NCBI GenBank assembly: GCA_964019155.1
Contig: OZ025243.1
Coordinates: forward strand, 16,522,118-16,586,117
DNA from: Osedax fenrisi
Taxonomy: Eukaryota; Annelida; Polychaeta; Sabellida; Siboglinidae
Direction of reading: 5' to 3'
DNA length: 64,000 nt
Under the pieces are notes generated by a model. It saw nothing but the letters and a program-made list of their open reading frames with translations. It was not told the DNA's origin and did not search any database. Positions 1 to 11,226 of this stretch are shown here, in pieces (position 1 is the first letter of the stretch; each line of letters begins with the position of its first letter). A program made the translations under genes and the position numbers.

Positions 1-51
1 ACATAAATAATAGAATAATTAGTCATTATATACACAGATACATAGATCTTA

Positions 52-318
<267 letters not shown>

Positions 319-378
319 GATACAAATACAAACACACACACACACACACATATCCTATATATGTATCGTAACACGAAC

Positions 379-493
379 GTTCGCAGAAGTTACCCGAGAG
401 CCGATGGGGCAGACGCACTGGTACGAGTTGGGGGGAACGGAACGCAACTGCCGCCGTTCTTACACTTGTCAGCACCGGCGCACGCATTGAAAT
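379..493 (-). CDS. EGF-like domain exon (fourth), with two apparent 1-bp deletions
   Basis: Reverse-strand exon beginning after CTCCGTAG: FNACAGADKCKNGGSC is in one frame, YQCVCPIGS in a second and GNFCER in a third. The EGF pattern is complete if one base is missing from the G-run at 430-435 and one from the C-run at 393-395 (plus-strand). The exon is 115 nt where 117 would restore the phase 1-1 module. It carries the O-fucose consensus CKNGGSC and a DxNxC start compatible with a calcium-binding EGF. The donor (GAAC/GTTCGT) is weak. Either a decayed exon or consensus errors at homopolymers. Confidence 0.7.
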
Positions 494-1133
494 CTACGGA
501 GGGGCATCGGCGTGAGGAGATGTTAGGGAGACGACGAGGACATGCGAGTCGTTGCGCTTATCGTCATTATTATTAGTATTTATTCGCGTTATAACCTGCG
601 ATAGAGCTCGTGTGGGTGTGGTTAATAAATGATAAGATTTTATTTAATTTGATTGTTTATACACCGTAAAAATATAAAACGAATTACATTACTCAACAGT
701 GTGTGATAAAAATGAAACAAATGAAAATAAATAAATATAACATGTTGATTTAAATAATTTAGATAAATAAATATAAAACAATATTAATATTAATGAAGTA
801 AAACATTTTTTAAAGATGATGCTACTAATGATGATGATGATGATGATGCTGATGATACTAATTATAATAATAATGATGATAATGTTGGTAATGATAATGC
901 TACTGATGATGATGATAATTATGAAGGTGATAATGTTGATTCTAAATTTTACAATATTAATATATATTATAAAAAAATAAGCTTGTTTAATAAGCATATA
1001 ATTATTGTATGGTGTTGTATATTGTTGTATTATAGTTAATAAGTGAATATAGCTCTAAAGTGAACCTAAATAGTTTTGTATTGACTTAGCAATACAAGTT
1101 AATATAAATATGCACAATAATGTATTATAATAT

Positions 1134-1206
<73 letters not shown>

Positions 1207-1245
1207 TAGGTTTATAATGTATATTATATAGTTATATAAATATAC
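494..1245. other. EGF-gene intron with imperfect (GAT)n and (AT)n
   Basis: AT-rich intron sequence holding an imperfect GAT/GCT trinucleotide tract at about 816-930 and a (AT)n tract at 1136-1198. No coding signal is seen. Confidence 0.7.
1136..1198. repeat. (AT)n microsatellite
   Basis: About 63 bp of pure AT. Other pure (AT)n tracts of 35-75 bp in the window lie near 2946, 5576, 5998, 6280, 9970, 21134, 24684, 29366, 31110, 32239, 35911, 36418, 36817, 42801, 44791, 45250, 51094, 57961, 58400, 59437, 59587, 61599, 61861, 62080 and 63806. Tyr/Ile-rich frames across them are not genes. Confidence 0.97.
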
Positions 1246-1365
1246 CTTGACAATAAGTTCCCATAAAATCAAATTTACAATGGCAGGTAATAGGCTTTTC
1301 ATTATTCTGAGTTTCTATACAAGTTCCGTGATTCTTACAAGGTTTTACAAGACATCTTATTGTAT
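1246..1365 (-). CDS. EGF-like domain exon (third)
   Basis: 120 nt, phase 1-1: CLVKPCKNHGTCIETQ, then ITCHCKFDFMGTYCQ. Six cysteines in EGF order and an O-fucose consensus CKNHGTC. Acceptor CTTGAAG and donor CAAG/GTATAT. Another AG lies 10 bp further in (ATAAG) but would break the phase. The exon is more AT-rich than the second and fourth. Confidence 0.87.
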
Positions 1366-1495
1366 CTTCAAGAATGGTAAATGGATTTAAGGATAAATAT
1401 ATCAATAATAATTTTTATATTTTTATAATAATTTCAACAATTAAGCTTGATAAAAAAATCTATATTTAATAATAATATTATGTGATTATATTAAT

Positions 1496-1566
1496 TAATA
1501 TTTCTTGATTATAAGAATATTAATATTAATTAATATTTCTTGATTATAAGAATATTAATATTATAA
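1496..1566. repeat. Two tandem copies of a 35-bp AT-rich unit
   Basis: The unit ATTAATATTTCTTGATTATA plus AGAATATTAAT is repeated back to back inside the intron between EGF exons two and three. The rest of 1366-1838 is AT-rich with nothing recognisable. Confidence 0.8.
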
Positions 1567-1838
1567 TATCACATATTATAATGTATAATCCTACAATATA
1601 AATATTAGAAATATTAATAATAATTGTACAATTATTAAGTAATTCTGATAGATCATAATGCTGTAAATATATCGTATATTTTAAATATAACTTAAAATTA
1701 AATGAATTTAGAAATTCAAGAACTTGATTAAAGAAATTTACGAAATTATTCTATTAAATGTTATTATTATTATTAAATATTTGTGTATATAACTAGTAGT
1801 TATTGACACACATGCCCGCGCAGCGTATGATTGTTAAC

Positions 1839-1955
1839 CTTGACACTCCGTACCCGAGAATCCGTATACGCAGTCGCAGAAATAGTCTGACGAGTACTTG
1901 ATGCACGGGGCTCCGTTCTCGCATGGATTGTTCGTGATACACACATGAACGTCCT
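1839..1955 (-). CDS. EGF-like domain exon (second)
   Basis: 117 nt, phase 1-1, one EGF-like domain: VCITNNPCENGAPC then YFCDCVYGFSGTECQ. Acceptor AAAACAG, donor CAAG/GTTAAC, the same donor as the first exon. The O-fucose position has Pro (CENGAPC), so this module lacks that site. The exon is GC-rich. The acceptor lies only about 20 bp from a G-rich (C-rich in the transcript) minisatellite. Confidence 0.88.
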
Positions 1956-1973
1956 CTGTTTTAAGATTGGTGT

Positions 1974-2128
1974 GAGTATAGGGCGTGGGTATAGGGCATG
2001 GTATAGGGTGCGGTTATGGGGTATTGGCATGTGGCGTGGGTATAGGGCGTGGGTATGGGGTGTGAGAATAGGGTGCGGTTATGGGGAGTGGTTATGGGGT
2101 GGGTATAGGGCATGGTCATGTGGCGTGG
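1974..2128. repeat. G-rich degenerate minisatellite
   Basis: About 155 bp built of variants of GGGTATAGGGCGTG and GGTTATGGGG. It is strongly G-rich on the plus strand, with many GGG/GGGG runs, in an otherwise AT-rich intron. It abuts the acceptor of the second EGF exon. Confidence 0.9.
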
Positions 2129-2941
2129 TTAATGCGTAAGCGTAATATGAGGCATATAAAAACTATAAATTGATATTATTAAATTATTAAACCAACCTAT
2201 ACAAAATATATATAGAATGACGATATCATATGCTTACATAATATGTAAGTGTTCGACCACCCACTAATGGCTGACTTTAGTGAATATACTTTACTAGAAT
2301 ATTGCCATATAGCATCCAAAATCATGTGACTAGCCAAACCTAATTATGAACTTTCTAATGGATTTAAATAGTTGGTTGTCGCTGTTATCATAAACCGTTG
2401 TTACAACGTTAAGTTCGTTATTTTGATGACTCAACGTGGTCAGGATAATTCGTTCTCATAGGGGGCAGTAGTGTTAATCATTAACACGAATATAGTAATA
2501 TTATATTAATGACTGAATAGTAATTAAAAATGAAACCCGTATTGCTAACGATACTTTTAACGATGCTCATCGAAATCAATATATTATTTATTTATTTATT
2601 TCACGAGTACAATTTAATATTATATTGAACAGATATGTGTGTAAGTAGCACTTAGTTAAAATTATAATTTAGTACTATAATTTCAATGTTCATGTTAGAT
2701 ACACAATCTAAATCAAATCTAATGTATTTTTAGTTGCGATAACACACAACTAATATAGACCTATAAGCCCCACCTGTGGACCACAGGCTGTGGTATATCG
2801 AATTAAGCATTATCAACGGGGTGATGTATATAATTATTATTTAATATATATTATTATAATAATATAGATACGGACACACTCTGGATGTGTGCTATGCACT
2901 GATCATATAGATAATGATATAACTTGACAGTAATTAATGTA

Positions 2942-2986
<45 letters not shown>

Positions 2987-2987
<1 letters not shown>

Positions 2988-4025
2988 CAAGGCTCTGTCT
3001 TGGGACCAATTATTTTCAATATATGTATAGACCAAATATCCAAAATAATACGTAAACATGGAATTAATATCATATGTATACTGATGATCTACAGCTATAT
3101 ATCGAGGTCAAATCTATTGATGACATACCAACTGCTACTAGAAAACTGAACATTTGTCTAGATGAAATAAAAACATGGTACAATGAAAATTCACTGTGCA
3201 TTAACATGAACAAAACAGAGGCTCTAATAATACACAACCATGTAAAACATATACCAGATAAAATATCACTTTTCAATATTGATTTCAAATGCAATACACC
3301 AATACGAAATCTAGGATTTATCTTTGATCAGTTTTTCGACTTTCAAAATCATATTAACAAAATCTTTAAAATAGCAAATTTTGCACTATACAATATAAAA
3401 CAAATCAGATCATCAATAAATAATAAAGCATGTGAATCACTAGTAAGAAGCCTGGTAATCTCTCATTTTGACTACTGTAATTTACTTTTAATAACACTAC
3501 CAGAATGTCATCTAGAAAAACTATCAAAATTACAAAGAAAATCTGTCCGTATAATTTTCAATTTACCAAGATTCTCCCATGATTCAATTACAAAAATGAA
3601 AATCCTTCACTGGTTACCAATAATCTACAGAATAAAATATAAACTCTTAATCACTGTTCATAACGCTATACATAATGGCTACCCCACCTATCTGAGTGAC
3701 TTATTGGATGTTACAAGTCATCAACGAAGCCAACGTCCAATACATGAATTCAAGCTAATAACTTCACATCATAACACAAACACTGGTCATCGTAGTTTCT
3801 CCGCATCGGCATGTAAAAATTGGAATACACTTCCCAACTATCTACGTACAAATACAGTAACTACCATATTTAAGAAAGATCTTAAAACACATCTATTTAA
3901 AGTTGCCTACAAACTATAATAGCAATAATAATTGCCCACGTCTGAATAGTAGATATATATAACTTTTAGTAGATATATCTACTAAAAGAAGTGGTGAAAC
4001 TCACGGTTAAAGGTTAAAGGTTAAA
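2987..4025 (+). mobile_element. 5'-truncated L2/CR1-type LINE with reverse transcriptase remnant
   Basis: Starts immediately after a (TA)n tract. A first frame (2991-3070) reads GSVLGPIIFN, the RT block before the catalytic box; a single-base shift then leads into the open frame 3074-3919 (281 aa) that begins MYTDDLQLY with the YxDD catalytic motif and continues through RSLVISHFDYCNLLL and ILHWLPI to a normal C-terminus with WNTLP. These are the standard blocks of the L2/CR1 RT C-terminus. After the stop come a hairpin (about 3961-3990) and three copies of GGTTAAA (4005-4025), resembling the short 3' tandem tail of this LINE group. The 5' part of RT and the endonuclease are missing, so it is a dead insertion in an EGF-gene intron. 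Confidence 0.88.
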
Positions 4026-4893
4026 TATAAACTATTATTCAATATAATGAATAATAATACAATACAATGTCGTGTGTATTATTTCTATGTGACACACGTG
4101 TGTATTATTTCATATACATGTATATGCACACTATGTAAACATACACATACACTGTAGGTCATACAGTAAAATAATATCAAAGCCTTTGTTATACTATATA
4201 ATTGTAATTAGCCTATCTGCTCGCACCAGTCGCATACATATCAGATCACCAACACATGTCAATCAATTGGTCACCGACTGTATACACACACCCTCAACTA
4301 CGCCACGCCTACTATTTTACTAATTTGAAATATAGCGCGGTGCAGATGTCTGGTCCCCCTTCGAGATGTACGCATAATTATTTAATAATTTATTATGATA
4401 TGAACTTCACAATTAAGTGTATGTTGTATCCTACTACTGTATAAACTCATATTGAATTATTTAAAAAATTATATTTCAAATATAATTATTAACATAATAA
4501 ATATAATATTTAATATTATTATTATAATAATTATAATAATAATATTTATTTGAATTTGAAAATATATTAAACATAATTATTATATTAATATTTGTCAATA
4601 CACAATTTAATTTTATTATAATTACATACCATTTAAAATGATTTGTCTTACATAATATATGTTTATAATAATTATAATTAATATAAATATATAAATATAA
4701 ATAATTTAAAAAAAATTATAAATAGCGTCCCTTTAAAGCATTTTTATTGGAAGAGGATTTTATTTACTAAATAAATCACGTGATAGCGGATCTTCACAAA
4801 CGATTATCAGCATAGATTATAAAATACAGTATATTATTAATCATAGATTTATACTATAGAGCTAGAGAGAAATTTCAGAAATGTGATAGTATC

Positions 4894-4927
4894 AATACCT
4901 CCTATAACGTCGGTCATAGGAGGTATT
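4894..4927. repeat. Short hairpin, ACCTCCTATAACC family, copy 1
   Basis: AATACCTCCTAT, a 10-bp loop, then ATAGGAGGTATT: a perfect 12-bp stem. Confidence 0.8.
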
Positions 4928-5011
4928 ATATAATAGGTATACCAATACTTAAAACACGTTCGAAACTATATTTTCGCTATTATATTTTTGTATTATAAAT
5001 CATTACCATCA

Positions 5012-5047
<36 letters not shown>

Positions 5048-5076
5048 GTACCTCATTATATATTTATATTGTTAAC

Positions 5077-5184
5077 CTTCACAGTAAGTTCCGTTATATC
5101 CATTCAAACAGGCACACACATATCCGTACGGGTTACTCTTAGCTAGACAAGTAGAGCCGTGAAGACAGTCGTTTGTTCTACAAT
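5077..5184 (-). CDS. EGF-like domain exon (first of four seen)
   Basis: Reverse-strand exon of 108 nt coding one EGF-like domain with six cysteines: DCRTNDCLHGSTC, then YVCACLNGYNGTYCE. It starts after ATGAG and ends CTGTGAAG/GTTAAC, both boundaries phase 1, the classic shuffled EGF module. CLHGSTC fits the O-fucose consensus C2-X4-S/T-C3 used by POFUT1. With the three exons downstream (toward lower coordinates) it forms part of an extracellular multi-EGF protein such as a Notch-, Delta- or fibropellin-type protein; which one cannot be told from these modules. No further EGF exon is visible upstream on this strand, so the 5' part may be far away or not EGF-coding. Confidence 0.85.
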
Positions 5185-5238
5185 CTCATAGATATATATT
5201 TAATTATACTTAAATATGTATTTATATATTATATGTTA

Positions 5239-5482
5239 AGTGGGTATCTCACTACAAGATTTTCCGGCAACTGCCGAAAATATTGTAATTTTAATACCAT
5301 TTTCTATTTAGTTGTAATGGGATACCCCCTATAAAGTTATTATATTTCAGGCAAGTTGCCGGAAAGTAAGGGGGTTTCCCAATAAAAGTTAAATTAACCT
5401 GATAGAAAATCGTTTTATTCGTTTATTAAAGTTAAAATATTTCCGGCAAGTTACCGGAAATAATTGTAGTAGGATACCCCCT
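5239..5482. mobile_element. MITE with TTA duplication, CCGGCAAGTTGCCGG family, copy 1
   Basis: 244 bp flanked by TTA (5236-5238 and 5483-5485). The ends are inverted: AGTGGGTATCTCACTACAAG on the left and the reverse of ATAATTGTAGTAGGATACCCCCT on the right. The motif TTTCCGGCAACTTGCCGGAAA recurs near both ends and once inside. The 3-bp TTA target suggests a non-autonomous PIF/Harbinger element. Confidence 0.8.
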
Positions 5483-5568
5483 TTATACATATATGTATAT
5501 AATTACAATAATATAAATTATTTAAATCTTAATTTTAAACATTTATAATGTTAAATATATGGCATCAT

Positions 5569-5633
<65 letters not shown>

Positions 5634-5779
5634 CTTACAATTATAAACAACAACAAAATAAATAAATAATTATTACTATGCTATAGGATTACAATATACC
5701 ACATACGTATACAATATATTATAAATAATAAGACATATAAGCTTACAGGTTTAGGCATCCTAAATAATAGTATGCCCAA

Positions 5780-5942
5780 CAGATGGCTATTTTTTTCATT
5801 AATTTTTGTAGATTCACATATACTAAATAAGTTACAATACATTGTAGGTCGATTCATTAATTATTAAATAAGAAGTATTCTTTAGAATTATGGTATTTTC
5901 CCCTATTATTAAACATTAGATAACCCATACAATAACGTAGAC
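5780..5942. mobile_element. Fragment of the TTAA-flanked MITE
   Basis: Matches the right part of the element at 20532-21111 (shared TTTTTGTAG, GTCGATTCATTAATTATT, CCCTATT, CATTAGA, CCCATAC) and ends before TTAA at 5943-5946. The left terminus is not recognisable. Confidence 0.6.
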
Positions 5943-5987
5943 TTAATAAGGAGTTTAAGGTATTCCTAAAGCGCTTACAACGAGTAC

Positions 5988-6051
<64 letters not shown>

Positions 6052-6068
6052 ATGTAATATTATGTTAA

Positions 6069-6171
6069 GGGTATTACATTACAATATACATGTAATACCC
6101 TCATACCCTATATCAAGACCTCCTATAACCTCAGGTATAACCAATTACCTAAGAGGTTATATGAGGTCTTG
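6069..6171. repeat. Two adjacent hairpins including ACCTCCTATAACC family copy 2
   Basis: GGGTATTACAT...ATGTAATACCC (6069-6100), followed by CAAGACCTCCTATAACCTC (6114-6132) and its inverse with one mismatch (6153-6171). Confidence 0.8.
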
Positions 6172-6277
6172 CCTATATGGGTAATACATGATACTTGATA
6201 AGTTACCAATAAGAACAGTTCGTTTTTAAAATATATGATTATATTTTGTGATATTATGTATATAGTATATTTATATA

Positions 6278-6333
<56 letters not shown>

Positions 6334-7358
6334 TGAGCATACCATACATAGCCGATTCTAAGGTGAAACTAAATACAATTTTAAACACTATTAATATAAA
6401 ACAAGTATATATAGGGAAGGGCATTCTATTTTGATGATAGTTAATAATTCATTAATGAATTATTACGTTTATTTATTATTCTAAATAACAACAAAAGAAA
6501 ATATTAGTTTTTTCGTTATTTACTTTTCACTAGAATTAATTAAAGTTACCATAATAAACAAATACAAAAATTCTAATATAATAAACTTAAAATTATATTA
6601 TGATATTATATACTGTTACACTATATATATTTGAAGTAATGTTATCTCCTATCCTGTCCTATATATGTAATGCAATATACTCTACTATTAATGTACAACG
6701 CACATTGTACACATAGTCCTATACTACTTTAACTAATTAATGTATCCTGTAATCTCGGGGTGTATCCTGTAATATAAACGAAAACTATTTAAGTAACATA
6801 TTTGGGATACTTTTTCACAGCATACGTAGGTTTAAATTAAACTAATACTCGTGGATTACTTTATGCTTACTCATATATAACCCTCCTATAGAGTCGAGGC
6901 CCATTATTATTATATTGGACTTATCTATGCATATAATCTAAATATATTTAGTTATAGCGGCTTTTATTAATATAGCGGTTTTTTTTTAAATAATGAAAAG
7001 TAAAATATTAATTAATTAATTAAAGACTTATGTCTATAAAGTATTATACGAAAGATTTAATAACATATCTATTTAGTTTACATTATAATATGTACCTATA
7101 GGTATACCGTAGGACCTACAACGCAGGTGTTATTATAGCCTATAGGTATACTTATCTATTTTGTTTAATTATTTATTGAGGATGTATGAAATTTGAAGTC
7201 TTTTTTATTGAAATGATAATTGAAAAATAGCTTCCAGCAACATCATTACACTTACAAGATGGTGATAATATAATAAACATAATGATAATCAAAATAAAAA
7301 GGAAGAAAATGTGTATATTATAGTGAAAATATATTTTATAAAATGAAAGAACTAATTA

Positions 7359-7640
7359 GAGGAAAGTAACCGAATATGGACAGTGCCCGAATATGGACAC
7401 CCTCTCAGAAACCATAAATCCTACAAAAAATGTGTAATGAATAAAATATTCATCATTATATAAATAGTCTAAATAAGTATTTTTTATTTTTAAATTAATC
7501 AAAATAGTACTGATATACCTATATCCAATAAACTGATTTTTTTATTACGTTTTTAAATTTATGAAATTTCAACTTAAAACCTTCTCAAGAATATACAATG
7601 TATAAGATAACAAAATAACAATATATTATTAAAAACACAA
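7359..7640. mobile_element. GGGGAAAGT-family MITE end (left part)
   Basis: TA then GAGGAAAGTAACCGAATATGG. The following about 250 bp match, in reverse, the element ending at 24395 (CCATAAATCCTACAAAAAATG, AATAGTCTAAATAAGTATTT, CCAATAAACTGATTTTTTTA). The right end is unclear; it may extend to about 8160, where CGAATACGGACA motifs recur. Confidence 0.65.
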
Positions 7641-7740
7641 GTAGGACCTACTTTAAACATTATATACATACTTGCTATATTTGCTATCAATTATTAATTA
7701 CGTTATAAGCATATACATAGAAGTCATATAAATCTATAAT

Positions 7741-7764
7741 ACGGACACTCTATAGAGTGTCCGT
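7741..7764. repeat. Perfect 24-bp palindrome
   Basis: ACGGACACTCTA followed directly by its reverse complement. The same ACGGACA motif recurs at 7789 and in the 8091-8151 hairpin. Confidence 0.9.
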
Positions 7765-8090
7765 AAACCATATATAGATGTATTAATACGGACATCCTAT
7801 AACCAATTAGCGCGTATACGAACTATTATTCATAACCATAGGATTCATAATAAAACCATGGTTTTCATAAAAATGTCATGCGTTTTAATAATACCTCTAA
7901 TGAAGCTAAATATAAAAATGTTATTATTTAGATATTTAATTTGTATGATTAATTAATAAAATAATACAAATTAATAAATTAATTAATATTTAAATTATTC
8001 ATAAAATTAATTATAAATAATGTAATTGTAAAATATATGATTGGTTCATAAATAATATATAGTTTATCTAGTGGTATATTATATATATAT

Positions 8091-8151
8091 AACGGGGGTG
8101 TCCGTATTCAGTACCCATGTCCGAATACGGACAGTGTCGGACACCCCCGTT
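8091..8151. repeat. GC-rich 61-bp hairpin
   Basis: AACGGGGGTGTCCG at the left and CGGACACCCCCGTT at the right, a perfect 14-bp GC-rich stem, with nested TCCGTATTC/GAATACGGA. It is embedded in AT dinucleotide sequence. Confidence 0.9.
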
Positions 8152-9208
8152 ATATATTGGATAAAAAGATTAAATAACATTTTAAAATCACAAATAATAT
8201 ATTATCTATAATAATATATTATTAATATATTGTAATTTTTGAATTAAAATACTGAGTCATCAAATGTCATGACCATTTATTATTAAAGTATCCATATTAG
8301 GTTACATTACATTTAATAACAAATCTATAACAATTCAATGTATATTTATATATAATTATATATATTATACTATCTTAAATAATCAGGTAATTACATATTT
8401 TATAAATTAATAAATTAAAAACAACTGATGAAATAATTTAAATTAAAATTTATTTTACGAAATCTTCTCTCTGCAAAATTATTAATATATTTATAGCATT
8501 AATTATGAGCGAAACCTTCGTAGCATTTACATATAAATAATAAGGGAAATTGATCTACTAAAAATATCCGATTTTTAATCCAAGGATTTAAAAAATGTTA
8601 AAATGTGTATAGCTTTAAATGTTGAGCCCGAGTAATTTCCTGATTTGCATCTTCCATTGAGTCGTCCCTGATTATAATATTAAATGAATAATCATTACAA
8701 AATGCTCACTAAAATTATTATAGACTTTTTAAATATACAATAATTGTACCTAATTGTATCCTATTTATAATTGTACAATAATTTTGTTTGATACATTATC
8801 AGTAAAACTTATAATTAGTGAAAATCTGTTCATATAAACTTCTAGTCTAGAAAATATATAGTATTTAAAATATATTGGGGCCTTGCCCCCCCTAACGAAA
8901 ATTCCTGGCTACCGGCCTGTAAGGTAATATATGGTCACAAAAGTGTGTTTTCATCGGCCAAGGTAAACCATAGTAGGATAACCATAAATAGAGTTGACAA
9001 CTGTACTGTGGTTCTTTAACAAAATAGATTGACGAATAAAGATGATTTATATTATATATGAATACTCTCGTATAATATATATGTATATATATATATTTAT
9101 AGTATATATGTGCTATACTTGGTTTATATTGCAATATAGTCTATAGTGATATTTAATAAGGTGACGGTACTTGTAAAGACAATGGATACCATAAATCTAG
9201 TAAACTAA

Positions 9209-9504
9209 GAGGGTATCCCATTACGAGTATTTCCCGAAATATTTTAACTTTAAAACGATTTTCTATCAAGTTAGCTACAATTGTAGAGGGAATTCCCTTT
9301 TTGGTATTTTTAATTGGTTTATACTAAGACCTCCTATAACCGAGGTTATAGGAGGTCTTGTTTAAACCCCCTTACTTTCCAGCAACTTATCTAAAATATA
9401 ATAACTTTATAGGTGATATCCACATTACAACTTGATAGAAAATGGTTTTAAAGTTACAATATTTCCGGCAAGTTGCCGGAAAATATTGTAGTGCGATACC
9501 CCCT
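9209..9504. mobile_element. MITE, CCGGCAAGTTGCCGG family, copy 2 carrying an inner hairpin
   Basis: Related to the element at 5239: left end GAGGGTATCCCATTACGAGT, right end TTGTAGTGCGATACCCCCT, with shared internal blocks (GATAGAAAATGGTTTTAAAG, AATATAATAACTTTATAGG). Its middle carries one of the ACCTCCTATAACC hairpins, absent from copy 1, so the hairpin may be a later insertion. TAA flanks both ends approximately. Confidence 0.7.
9326..9359. repeat. Short hairpin, ACCTCCTATAACC family, copy 3
   Basis: AAGACCTCCTATAACC, a 2-bp loop and its perfect inverse. It sits inside a TTA-type MITE. Confidence 0.85.
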
Positions 9505-9969
9505 TAACATATATTTTAAAGATCATTTTTATAACCTAAATAATATTTAGTATATATATATCTCAGTTTCAAATAGATAAATTGCATATATTTAGGTATA
9601 ATTAAGATGAAATAATGTGACAATAAAATACATATACATTATACAGGTTTACTAAAGGCATATTATGAATTAATATATTTAAAATCATTCAATTGTATTT
9701 TTGTATTATGTAATTACCCAACTTACGAATAACATATAACAATAATAATTTATCATTCCTGAAAAAATAATTATTTATATATTTATTTTCTTTACATTAA
9801 TTATGTATTATTGTATTTATTTTAATAATAGTTTGTAAGTATTGGTAACTGTTTTGAATCTCCCAGATAAACTATTTTCATACGGTAGAAGATGATTATA
9901 TAACTATATAATAGAGTTGATAACAACACTACTATAACTTATATTTATACGTTATAGTTTAAACTATAG

Positions 9970-10029
<60 letters not shown>

Positions 10030-10033
<4 letters not shown>

Positions 10034-10593
10034 TCATTACAAAATCATCCAACTTTCATCTCTTCAGAATTAAAAAAATACGGACATCACTTTCCAGAAA
10101 CCTTACTAAAACTCTAATTAATGCTCTTGTACTTTCACGTATTGACTACTGTTCTTCCCTACTGAATTTACTTCCTGCTAAAGCTACTGCTCCACTTAAT
10201 CGGATTATCCGTTCCTCAATACGTACTACTTACTGTTTAACTCGACTGGATCACTCTACTACAACATCTCATCAATCATCTCGTATGTGGCTACCCTTCT
10301 CCCTCAGGTGTAAATTACGTATACTATCTATAATCCATAAATCAATATATTCTTTTACCCCTAGCTATATCTCTGATCTAATTAAAAAACGTACTATATT
10401 ATCTTCTCTTCGTTACCAAAATGCTCCTCTACTTATCTCCCATAACTCTAGTAAAACTTCCCTAAATTCTAGAGCTTTTAAAAATTCCGGTCCAACCCTA
10501 TGGAATTCCCTCCCTCCTACCATTCGTTCTATTAGATACCACAAAAGATTTATAAATCTTACTTCTTCTTTTCTCTCTACCCATAATCATTAA
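10030..10593 (+). mobile_element. L2/CR1-type LINE ORF2 C-terminal remnant
   Basis: One open frame of about 187 codons with no start, running from a (TA)n tract: NALVLSRIDYCSSLLNLLP, LPFSLRCKLRILSIIHKSI, and LWNSLPPTIRS before the stop. It is the same region as the last two thirds of the LINE at 2987 but diverged from it, so a different subfamily or older copy. Two imperfect repeats around ATATCAATGCAG(A/T)CTGTAGT at about 10698-10755 follow in the 3' flank. It is 5'-truncated and dead. Confidence 0.85.
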
Positions 10594-11088
10594 ATCATCC
10601 AACTTATTATTTGTATCCGTGTTATATTAAATTTATATCATTATTAAATTGTTATTGTATTATTATTATCTTATTATTATATAACACTATACTATATCAA
10701 TGCAGTCTGTAGTATATACAACTACACCATATCAATGCAGACTGTAGTATATAATAGTCCTTTATATTGTTTATTATTGTTTTTCCGTTGTATATTGAAT
10801 GTATATTATTATCAAATTATTATCGTATTACTATTATTTTATTATTATTTTCTTCCCGCACGAGCGAAGGGGTCTACATGACCCTATTTTAGTGCTAATA
10901 AACTCAATATCATCATATATATATACATGGGTAGTAACTATTAGGTACCCTTGGTACCCTGTACCATATTTACATGGCTAACATTATTAAATTAAGAGTA
11001 GGTTAATGATTAATATTATGTATTGTATTAAATATGAGAATTTACATAATTATGAATATAAAATAAATGTATTACAGTAGTGAATAAT

Positions 11089-11141
11089 ATCAATACCTCC
11101 TATAATAACCTATAATCTCATAGGTTATAGGAGGTATTGAT
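11089..11141. repeat. Short hairpin, ACCTCCTATAACC family, copy 4
   Basis: ATCAATACCTCCTATAA with a 3-bp interruption, then ACCTAT; the right arm ATAGGTTATAGGAGGTATTG closes a stem of over 20 bp. Confidence 0.85.
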
Positions 11142-11194
11142 CTTATAGAGTTATTATTAATCTACTACAAATAAATTGGTTATATATATATACC

Positions 11195-11226
<32 letters not shown>

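Larger units (their letters stand above)
1956..5076. other. EGF-gene intron (minus strand)
   Basis: Apart from the minisatellite and LINE this 3.1 kb is AT-rich intron. It contains one of the ACCTCCTATAACC hairpins at 4894-4927 and a small GC-rich hairpin near 2770-2800. Confidence 0.6.

Noticed and set aside
2255..2263. Exact Gli/Ci site GACCACCCA
   Set aside because: A 9-bp match is expected by chance at this scale, and it lies in an intron of the EGF gene with no other supporting site.
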